Shown here: one piece after another, positions 57,809 through 64,000 of the stretch
Position numbering within the stretch: the first letter of the stretch is position 1
How the letters are laid out: each line of letters starts with the position of its first letter
DNA from: Tsuneonella sp. CC-YZS046
GTDB lineage: Bacteria > Pseudomonadota > Alphaproteobacteria > Sphingomonadales > Sphingomonadaceae
Reading direction: 5' to 3'
DNA length: 64,000 bases
NCBI RefSeq assembly: GCF_035581365.1
Contig: NZ_CP141590.1
Span: 1,240,001-1,304,000 of the forward strand
The notes under the pieces: generated by a model
Databases searched by the model: none
What the model was told of the DNA's origin: nothing
Seen by the model: only the letters and a program-made list of their open reading frames with translations
Program-made: the position numbers and the translations under genes

Positions 57809-57922
57809 AATGCTTGCCTAATCCTTCAGCAGCAATCTCGTATCCGGAACTTGGCTTCTGCTTTTTCGCGATAGCTAGCAAGAATGGGCACGCGGTGTTC
57901 CAGCATTTGAAGATCAGCGATC

Positions 57923-58216
57923 ATGCAACAAGCGTCGGCGAATATATCTGAAGGCCCCAATGCCTCTGCGGAGTATAACCTTGCAGAGGTAAGCAATCAT
58001 TTGCGCATCGCTCGCGAGGAATGGCGCCACTCGCAAGCTCGCCATGCCGAATATGGCGATCACGGCTTCCCCTCGCGCCACGCAATCGGAAGGATCATCG
58101 ATGTCCTGAGCGCCTCGCTCTTTCCGATCCGCCTGGGTCCGCCGGAACTGACGCCCGCAAGCGAAGAGAGCTTCGTGCTGGCGTCGCTCCAATCCGCCCT
58201 TCCCCTGCTCGCCCTG
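57923..58216 (+). pseudogene. Truncated serine acetyltransferase (5' fragment)
   Basis: About 98 codons match the N-terminal alpha-helical domain of EpsC/SrpH-type serine acetyltransferases (FPSRHAIGRIIDVLSASLFP then IRLGPPELTPASEESFVLAS). The hexapeptide-repeat catalytic domain is absent: after about 58216 the reading frame runs antisense into the substrate-binding protein gene. Full-length homologues make O-acetylserine and are often found in sulfonate/sulfur clusters, in keeping with the neighbours. Confidence 0.7.
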
Positions 58217-58666
58217 AAGATTGGGCTGATAAAGGCCGATCACGCCCTGCTTGGCCTGGCCAGTGCGGAGCAGCAATATCTTGGTCTTGCCCTTTTCGAT
58301 CTTGATCTTGTTGGAGGCCGCGATGACCCGCAGCTTGCCCGATGCGGCGTTGCCACTTTCCAGGATAAGCGCGGTCGATCCGCCCTGCCCCAGATCGACG
58401 GCGCCGCTGCGCATCGCCTCCAGCAGCGCGGGCGTGGCGTTGAACTCCGACCATTCGATACGATAGGGCAGATCCTTGAGTTCGTTCGCGGCCTCGAGCA
58501 GCGCGCGGTTGCCGGCCTTGTTGGGCAATCCCACGCGAAGCACCGGCAGATCGCCGTCCCCTTCGCCGCAGCCGGTCAGCGCCAGCGCCCCCAGGGCCGC
58601 CAGCAGCAACACAAGCCAGCGCCCCAAGAGCGGCACGATGCCGCCCGCCGCGATACCGCCAGCCAT
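58217..58666 (-). pseudogene. Truncated sulfonate-type ABC substrate-binding lipoprotein
   Basis: The reading frame starts at ATG 58666 with a signal peptide and lipobox (ALTGC, Cys33) and continues with an SsuA-like first lobe (LRVGLPNKAGNRALLEAANE then LKDLPYRIEWSEFNATPALL, then EAMRSGAVDLGQGGS). Family similarity fades around codon 125-150, and the frame then runs antisense through the serine acetyltransferase fragment to a stop at 57914. The second ligand-binding lobe is missing. It starts 3 bp after the monooxygenase stop, so it was part of that operon. Confidence 0.7.
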
Positions 58667-58668
58667 GC

Positions 58669-60036
58669 TCAACCCGCGCGGGCCAATCTTGCCGTGCTGG
58701 CCGCTTGCGTGGCGTAGCGGTTGGCCGGGCGTGCAAGCCCCAGATGCTCTCGCAGAGTGCTGCCCTCATATTCCTTGCGGAACAGACCGCGCCGCTGAAG
58801 CTCGGGCACCACATGGGTCGCAAACTCGGTGAACCCCTTGAGCATATAGGGCGCGAACAGGACGAAGCCGTCGGCGGCGCCTTCGGTAAACCATTGCTCC
58901 AGATCGTCGGCGATCGTCCTGGTACTGCCAACGATCACATGATGACGATAGGAATTGGCGACGCGCAGATAGAGCTGCCGTATCGTCAGCCCCTCCCGCC
59001 GCGCCAAATTGACCGCCACCTGCTGCTGGCTCTTGGACTCGTTGGTTTCCGGCAGGTCGGGCAACGGGCCGTCGAGGGGATAGCCGGACAGATCGACCCC
59101 ACAGATGGATTCGAGCGTGCGCAAGCCTACGTCAGGATGGATCAGCGCCTGCATCTCTTCATGCCGCTGCCAGGCAATCTCGTCGGTTTCGCCCCATATC
59201 ACCGAGGCGCCAGGCAGGATGAGCACCTCCGACGGATCGCGTCCGGCGGCGGCGGCGCGCTGCTTCACGTCGCGATAGAAGTCCTGCCCGTCCTCCAGCG
59301 TCTGGTGCGCCGTGAAGATGATGTCGGCCGTGCGGGCGCCCAAATCCCTGCCGGACTCGGACGAGCCGGCCTGCGACACCACCGGATGCCCTTGGGGCGG
59401 CCGGGCGATGCGCAGCGGACCGGCAACCGAGAAGAACTCGCCCTGATGGTCGAGCGTGTGGGACTTCTCTATATCGAAATAGATGCCCGCCTCCTTGTCC
59501 AGGACGAAGGCGTCGTCCTCGAAACTGTCCCACAGGCCCTTGACCACGTCCAGGAACTCGGCCGCGCGGCGATAGCGCTCGCCGTGGAGCATATGCTCGT
59601 CCTTGCCGAAATTCGCGCTGGTCTTGGGATTCTTGGTGGTGACAAGGTTCCAGCCCGCGCGCCCCTTGCTCAGATGGTCGAGCGAGGCCAGGGCGCGAGC
59701 CACCATGTATGGCTCCTCATAAGTGGTGCCAGCGGTGTAGATCAGGCCGATCTTCTCCGAATGGGCCGACAGCACCGACATCAGCGAGAGCGGCTCGAAC
59801 ACGCTGACGCCAGGCAATCTGGCGCGCGCCTCCGGATGCGCGATAGGATAGTCGCCGCTGTAGGAATCCGCCAGAAACACGGCGTCGAACTTCGCATCCT
59901 CCGAAACCTTGGTGACAGCCCGGTAATAGTCGATGTCCAGCGCCATGTCGGCCTGCACGTCGGGATGGCGCCAGGACGACCTCTGGGCGAAGGGATAAAT
60001 GAATGTGGCGAGATGGATCTGACGGGGGTTGGTCAT
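58669..60036 (-). CDS. FMN-dependent monooxygenase (DszA/NtaA/SnaA family)
   Basis: The 455-residue luciferase-like flavoenzyme matches the NtaA/SnaA/DszA subfamily: ATFIYPF.QRSSWRHPD near the start, FLADSYSG, AHSEKIGLIYTAGTTYEEPY, GRAGWNLVTTKNPKTSANFG and PVVSQAGSSESGRDL. Such enzymes use FMNH2 from a separate reductase to attack organosulfur or chelator substrates. With the truncated acetyltransferase and binding protein, a role in sulfonate or sulfone use is likely. AGGATAG precedes the ATG, 9 bp after the receptor gene stop. Confidence 0.88.
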   Translation of the reverse strand: MTNPRQIHLATFIYPFAQRSSWRHPDVQADMALDIDYYRAVTKVSEDAKFDAVFLADSYSGDYPIAHPEARARLPGVSVFEPLSLMSVLSAHSEKIGLIYTAGTTYEEPYMVARALASLDHLSKGRAGWNLVTTKNPKTSANFGKDEHMLHGERYRRAAEFLDVVKGLWDSFEDDAFVLDKEAGIYFDIEKSHTLDHQGEFFSVAGPLRIARPPQGHPVVSQAGSSESGRDLGARTADIIFTAHQTLEDGQDFYRDVKQRAAAAGRDPSEVLILPGASVIWGETDEIAWQRHEEMQALIHPDVGLRTLESICGVDLSGYPLDGPLPDLPETNESKSQQQVAVNLARREGLTIRQLYLRVANSYRHHVIVGSTRTIADDLEQWFTEGAADGFVLFAPYMLKGFTEFATHVVPELQRRGLFRKEYEGSTLREHLGLARPANRYATQAASTARLARAG

Positions 60037-60045
60037 TGCTCTATC

Positions 60046-62520
60046 CTAGAAGTTCAGGTCCAGACGGGTGTAATAGAAACCGCCGGTCATTCCGAAGGGC
60101 GAAGCCGCGCCATAGGCTCCGAATCCGGTGCTGTTCGGGTTTTGGGCGCGCGGTTTCTTGCGCGGATAAACGTCGAACAGATTGTTCGCCCCGACCGACA
60201 GGCGCACCCTTTCCGACACATGATAGCTGACCGACAGGTCGGTGATCCAGCGCGCCGGATAGGAGAAATCCTGCGACCCGTTGAGCGCCGAGCCATATTC
60301 CACATAGCGGCCGTAGCGGCTGACGCGCGTATTCACGTTGAGGCCGCCCCATGTCCAGTCCGCGCCGAATACAACCTTGTCGCGCGGCGTGTTGATGACA
60401 AAGCCCTGGCTCTGCCTGTTGAAATAGATGTAGCTGCTGCCCAGCGCGGCCAGCGCGGGGGGCGTCTCGCGAATATCCAGGATACGGGCCTTGTTGTAGT
60501 TGTAGGCAGCGGTCAGCCGCAACGATCCCGCGCTCGCCAGGTCGAGCGCATAGGTGCCAACGATGTCGAAGCCTTTGGTCTTGGTGTCCATGGCGTTGGC
60601 GAAATACTGGATGCGGTTCGCCGGCCCACTATAGTCGGCGGGAAGACCCAGGATATTGTTGACCGCCGTGCCGGTCAGCGGGCTGACGGTGGTGATGCGG
60701 TCGTCGAGCCATATCTGGTAGTAATCACCCGTTACGGTCAGGCCCCGGACCGGCTCCAATGTGGCGCCGACGCTGAAATCCTTCGACTTTTCAGGTTTCA
60801 GCGGAACCGCGCCCAGCGCGATGGCGATGGGGTTGTCCGGCGTTACGTAGCGGGCGAGCACCGGCCGCTCGACACCCAGCAGCACCTGGATAGCCGCATT
60901 GGTCTGCTGGAAGGTCAGCTTCTGCAGCGAAGGCGCGCGGAAACCCGTGCCCGCCGATGCGCGCACCGCGAAGCCGGGCAATATCTCATAACGCGTCGAG
61001 ACCTTGGCGTTTGCGGTGGACCCGGAAAAGTCGTCATAGTGCTGGAACCGCCCGGCAAAACCCAGATAGAATTTGTCGGTCGGGTTGAGCCCCAGGTCGA
61101 CATAAACCGAATAGACGTTACGCGATTTGCTGCCCGCATCCGCCGCAGAGGCGAATTGCACGCCCTGAACGAAGGCAGGGGGCTGGCGCCCCGCATAGAA
61201 GCCGCTGGGAATGACGTAGCCGCCATCCACTTCGTTCAGCGGATCGCCGGCAATCAACGTATAGGTTTCGTGCCTGACGTCACCGCCGAAAGCGACTTCG
61301 AGCGGCCCGCCAAGGCCGATGTCGAACGACCGGCTGACGTCGAGCGTGCCGATGAACTGCGTATAGCGGCTCTTCTGCGCCAGGAAGCTGGTGGGCGAGG
61401 CCGGGCCGAGCGACGGATTGAGCGTCTCCCGAGCGACATAGGTGGCGGAATTGCGGGCATAGCTGAGGCTCGCATCCCAGTTCCAGCCGCTCAGCACGCC
61501 CTTCAGGCCCGTAACCGCTTCTATATCCCATTCCTTCACGTCGACCCTCGGATAGAAGCCCTCGGGATAGATTTCGGGCAGGCTGACGATGTCCTTGGGC
61601 AAGCGCGGTATATATTTGGACCAGCCATCGCGATAGCCGACAGTGGCGAAGGAATAGAGGTCGACATTGTCGCCGAGCGGCACTTCCGCATTGAAGGAAC
61701 CGACATAGATAGCCGCCGGAACCGCGCCGTTATGCCGGTAGCGGTGGCGTTCGGCCGTGGCCTCCCGCGGATCGGGCGAGCCGTCCGGAAGCGGATTATA
61801 TATGGTGCCCACGACATCGTCGGAGCGATCCGCAACGCCGCGATATTTTGCGACGAACGCCAGGTTGATGAAGCCATCGGAGCCGCCGAGGCTGCTGCCG
61901 TAGTTCAACTCCTGCTGATACAGCTCGCCATCGCCCTCGTAATTCTGGCCGAGCTGGGTGGTGGCGCGGAACCCTTCCGACTCACTGCGCAGAATGATGT
62001 TGATGACGCCGCCGATGGCGTCCGACCCATATTGCGCCGACGCAGCCGACCGCAACACCTCAACGCGTTCGATCGCGCTCGTCGGAATGAAGTCGAGGTC
62101 CACGGGCGAGCCGATGCTGTAGCCGTCGGGATTGAACGAGGAAGACGCATGGCGCCGCCGGCCATTCACCAGAAACAATGTGCGGTCCGGCCCCAGGCCG
62201 CGAAGGCTGCCGCTGCGCATGAGCGCAACCGCGCGGCCAGTCGCCTGAACGGCGGGCGCGTTGAACGAGGGCAAGGTCTGCGCGAGCGCGTCCAGCAGCG
62301 CAGGCTTACCGCCGTCGCGCACCTGCTGGCCGCTGATGACGTCGATGGGCACGGGGCTGGTGGCGACGGTGCGGGCGGAGCCGGCGCGATTGCCGGTAAC
62401 GACGATGGTCGTGTCGGCAGCGTCAGCCGCCGCATCGGCAGCCAGCTCGGAATCCGCCTCGACATCCGCCAGCGCCGGAGATGACTGCAAGGCAAATGCA
62501 GCGGACGTAGACAGCAGCAC
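60046..62520 (-). CDS. TonB-dependent outer-membrane receptor (5' end uncertain)
   Basis: The protein of about 824 residues has the plug domain (TTIVVTGNRAGSARTVATSP, then VPIDVISGQQV), the DAIGGVINIIL segment, and a 22-strand barrel ending in aromatic F (FYYTRLDLNF). A signal-peptide core (LLSTSAAFALQSSPALA) is present, but the only standard in-frame start is a GTG at 62520 that leaves no basic n-region. An ATG at 62567 gives a basic start (MPTPKRGSRG) in another frame; one extra G in the G4 run at 62539-62542 would join them. Co-transcribed with the monooxygenase, so it probably imports an organosulfur compound. Confidence 0.85.
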   Translation of the reverse strand: MLLSTSAAFALQSSPALADVEADSELAADAAADAADTTIVVTGNRAGSARTVATSPVPIDVISGQQVRDGGKPALLDALAQTLPSFNAPAVQATGRAVALMRSGSLRGLGPDRTLFLVNGRRRHASSSFNPDGYSIGSPVDLDFIPTSAIERVEVLRSAASAQYGSDAIGGVINIILRSESEGFRATTQLGQNYEGDGELYQQELNYGSSLGGSDGFINLAFVAKYRGVADRSDDVVGTIYNPLPDGSPDPREATAERHRYRHNGAVPAAIYVGSFNAEVPLGDNVDLYSFATVGYRDGWSKYIPRLPKDIVSLPEIYPEGFYPRVDVKEWDIEAVTGLKGVLSGWNWDASLSYARNSATYVARETLNPSLGPASPTSFLAQKSRYTQFIGTLDVSRSFDIGLGGPLEVAFGGDVRHETYTLIAGDPLNEVDGGYVIPSGFYAGRQPPAFVQGVQFASAADAGSKSRNVYSVYVDLGLNPTDKFYLGFAGRFQHYDDFSGSTANAKVSTRYEILPGFAVRASAGTGFRAPSLQKLTFQQTNAAIQVLLGVERPVLARYVTPDNPIAIALGAVPLKPEKSKDFSVGATLEPVRGLTVTGDYYQIWLDDRITTVSPLTGTAVNNILGLPADYSGPANRIQYFANAMDTKTKGFDIVGTYALDLASAGSLRLTAAYNYNKARILDIRETPPALAALGSSYIYFNRQSQGFVINTPRDKVVFGADWTWGGLNVNTRVSRYGRYVEYGSALNGSQDFSYPARWITDLSVSYHVSERVRLSVGANNLFDVYPRKKPRAQNPNSTGFGAYGAASPFGMTGGFYYTRLDLNF

Positions 62521-62682
62521 AAATCGGGTCCCGTTTATCCCCTTGAACCACGCTTGGGCGTAGGCATATGAAACCGCCGCAATTGGATTACGGCCAACGC
62601 AAAAGGCGCTCTGGCATGAGCGCTGGGGATAAGCGTTATAGATAACGTTGCGTCTGCGGCACCGCGCTGCTATACGGTAGTG

Positions 62683-63234
62683 ATGACAGCGAATCCCATC
62701 AGCGCCGAACTTGCGGCATCGCGCGCAGAGGTCGCTAATCTGCGCGCTGAAATGGAGCGTGTGGCCAAGGCTCTTAGTGTGGCCGAGGCGCGCCTCGATG
62801 CCTTTGAGATCGCTTATGCGGCCTTTGAAAATGCGGCCCCTAAATCGAAACCATCCAGCGCGAAGCGGAAGCGGAACCGTTTGCCAAACGAGCAATGGCA
62901 AGGTGTATTCCGTGAAATATACGAAGCCCTAGATAACGAGTTCGGCTATGACGACATCGTGGATACCGCTGTGCAACACGGCATGGACGTGAAGCGAGCA
63001 AGCCTCCGCACAAAAATGATGAATTACGCCGATGGGGGCTACGTCGAACGCAAAGACGCAGGGCGATTTGCTATCACCCCCAAGGGCATCCCATATTTCA
63101 AGATCGAGGCTCGTGCCTCCAAAGAGAATGAGCCACACAGCGAGAATGCTGGTGGCTCAGACGCCGGATGGGGAGGCGCTGCAACGCCTGCCCGTCCTTG
63201 GAATCAACCCTCTGATCAAACCGCAGACTGGTAG
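62683..63234 (+). CDS. Hypothetical protein with coiled coil and winged-helix-like domain
   Basis: The 183-residue product has an N-terminal coiled coil (SAELAASRAEVANLRAEMER through LSVAEARLDAFE), a lysine/arginine linker (PSSAKRKRNRLP), then about 75 residues with a winged-helix-like pattern (VFREIYEALDNE...LRTKMMNYADGGYVERKDAGRFAITPKG). The tail is low-complexity. ATG 62683 is preferred over the GTG one codon earlier. GC is lower than the chromosome average, as in mobile genes. A terminator follows at 63288-63310. No function is assigned. Confidence 0.65.
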   Translation: MTANPISAELAASRAEVANLRAEMERVAKALSVAEARLDAFEIAYAAFENAAPKSKPSSAKRKRNRLPNEQWQGVFREIYEALDNEFGYDDIVDTAVQHGMDVKRASLRTKMMNYADGGYVERKDAGRFAITPKGIPYFKIEARASKENEPHSENAGGSDAGWGGAATPARPWNQPSDQTADW

Positions 63235-63287
63235 AAAGAGAGAATCCCTATGTGGCAAACCGCCTTGTTAGATTGACTTAGCGGACT

Positions 63288-63310
63288 GCGCCGGGGTTTC
63301 GCCCCGGCGC
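63288..63310. terminator. Intrinsic terminator
   Basis: GCGCCGGGG-TTTCG-CCCCGGCGC is a perfect 9-bp stem followed by TTTCC, placed 54 bp after the hypothetical gene and before the VapD gene. Confidence 0.8.
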
Positions 63311-63383
63311 TTTCCATCTAGCAAAATCCACCGGATTCGTCTAGTCGGAAAGTGCATTTCCACGTTTTTCGAGAGGATGATCT

Positions 63384-63746
63384 ATGTCTGTAAAAATGAT
63401 GTCCCCGAGGAGAGGCATGGGGCATCGCCCTCTGAAAGGAACAGGTCGCGTGTACGCAATCGCTTACGACCTGAATACCGACGCTGCTGAAAAGCATGGT
63501 GCGTGGGGCAAGATTGCCCGCGTTTTCGAAAGCCACGGCTTTCGCCGCCAACAAGGCAGCGTATTCTATGGTGACGAGAGCACGTCCGCCATGACGTGCG
63601 CTCGTGCGGTACTGGAATTGCACGACAAGTATGCCTGGTTTTGGGAAGTGGTGCGCGACATGCGTATGCTTCGCATTTCAGAACAGGACGACTTGTTGGC
63701 GATTGTGCCGAACCGCCTGCGCTTCGACCAGCAGGACGCAGCGTAA
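63384..63746 (+). CDS. VapD-like endoribonuclease (toxin of a TA module)
   Basis: The 120-residue protein matches VapD, a Cas2-like ferredoxin-fold RNase: YAIAYDLNTD with D29, a GFRRQQGSVFYGDES stretch (residues 52-66), ACT-like core TCARAVLEL and FWEVVRDMRMLRI. A non-family N-terminal extension of about 20 residues is included; AGAGGATGATCT precedes the ATG. The downstream ORF overlaps its stop (TAATG). Confidence 0.85.
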   Translation: MSVKMMSPRRGMGHRPLKGTGRVYAIAYDLNTDAAEKHGAWGKIARVFESHGFRRQQGSVFYGDESTSAMTCARAVLELHDKYAWFWEVVRDMRMLRISEQDDLLAIVPNRLRFDQQDAA

Positions 63747-63946
63747 TGACCGCGACCGCTCGCTTAACCCTTTCGGAGGCTCTGGCGAGCGGTCGTTTGG
63801 ACGAGTTTGTTTCGCAAGCCGAGGCCGAAGGCATCGGCCCCGCCGACCGCGCTCAATTCGATGCAATGGTGGGGCATGTCACAGCGCCCCAACCAGAAGG
63901 TCGAACATCCAGTTCACCCGGCCCCGGTTCGAAGCGCGGAAAGTGA
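63746..63946 (+). pseudogene. VapD partner (antitoxin-like), 3' end replaced by IS sequence
   Basis: The first ~43 codons (LTLSEALASGRLDEFVSQAE, then AEGIGPADRAQFDAMV) resemble small partner proteins found next to toxins of this kind. From about 63871 the frame enters the IS1595-type element, so the last ~23 residues (proline/serine-rich) are antisense of the transposase C terminus. The native C-terminal end is lost. Whether the remaining part neutralises VapD is unknown. Confidence 0.6.
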
Positions 63947-64000
63947 ACTCGTCCAGATAGCGCTGCATATGTTTGGCGCTGATCTGCACATGGGTCGATC
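63879..64000 (-). mobile_element. IS1595-family transposase, C-terminal end (cut by window edge)
   Basis: Read on the minus strand from the window edge, the frame gives THVQISAKHMQRYLDEFTFR followed by ASNRGRVNWMFDLL and a stop at 63879-63881. HVxxxxKHLxRYLxEFxFR is characteristic of the C terminus of ISXO2-like DDE transposases of the IS1595 family. The left inverted repeat must lie close to 63871, inside the antitoxin-like gene. The rest of the element is beyond the window. Confidence 0.75.

Noticed and set aside
58705-62484. 1,259-codon open frame on the plus strand
   Set aside because: It runs antisense through the monooxygenase and the TonB receptor; those two have clear family motifs on the minus strand.
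62521-62901. N-terminal extension of the TonB receptor up to 62901
   Set aside because: The extension is antisense to the hypothetical gene at 62683-63234 and precedes the signal peptide, which must be at the N terminus.
1-64000. CRISPR array or retron
   Set aside because: No regularly spaced repeats of 25-40 bp and no reverse transcriptase or cas gene are visible; the VapD protein is Cas2-like in fold only.

Overview
The window is a high-GC chromosomal segment from an alphaproteobacterium, most likely order Sphingomonadales. The evidence is an hfq gene with two tandem Sm domains, a fused ispDF, the alphaproteobacterial run dusB-ntrB-ntrC-ntrY-ntrX-hfq-hflX, a pyruvate dehydrogenase E1 beta subunit with an N-terminal lipoyl domain, and a large TonB-dependent receptor. 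No rRNA or CRISPR array is visible. One tRNA-Ser(UGA) lies at 981-1070.

Layout. 1-9.3 kb: housekeeping genes, mostly overlapping and on the plus strand: pirin, lytic transglycosylase, RlpA/SPOR lipoprotein, D,D-carboxypeptidase, tmk, holB, metG, tatD, a metallo-beta-lactamase-fold hydrolase, a small membrane protein and a Fur-like C-terminal remnant. 9.56-14.23 kb: a complete integrated microvirus (Microviridae, ssDNA phage) of 4,650 bp, bounded by a 15-bp direct repeat within a dif-like XerC/XerD site. All its genes lie on the minus strand: major capsid, a DUF2778-like peptidoglycan enzyme, a 38-residue ORF, an HUH-type replication initiator, a 447-residue candidate structural protein and a J-like basic protein. 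14.24-28.6 kb: mazG, hflX, tandem hfq, the NtrYX and NtrBC nitrogen two-component systems, dusB, ispDF, cinA/pncC, a COQ10-like protein, lipA and a beta-carbonic anhydrase. 28.6-43.8 kb: NYN-domain protein, TPR protein, gyrA, YhhN, trmFO, an EF-hand protein, a Tad-type von Willebrand/pseudopilin group with an AT-rich mosaic centre, pdhAB and ftsB.

44-57.6 kb is an accessory/envelope region. A five-gene RND efflux operon (adaptor, pump, outer-membrane lipoprotein, response regulator, sensor kinase) has every junction overlapping by 4 nt and a cop-box-like dyad upstream of the first gene. It is followed by a polysaccharide flippase, an asparagine-synthetase-type amidotransferase and a second OmpR/EnvZ-type pair. 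57.9-64 kb is an unstable sulfur-utilisation and mobile segment: a truncated serine acetyltransferase runs head-on into a truncated sulfonate-type substrate-binding lipoprotein, then come an intact FMN-dependent (DszA/NtaA-like) monooxygenase, a TonB receptor with an apparent 5' frameshift, a hypothetical protein, a VapD-like RNase gene with its downstream partner cut by an IS1595-type element, and the window edge.

The most notable item is the temperate microvirus at dif. It sits 6 bp upstream of the mazG start codon, carries a predicted peptidoglycan-peptide enzyme unusual for this family, and has inverted repeats that would enclose its attachment site in the circular form. All functional calls are read from sequence motifs and family knowledge; no database search was run.
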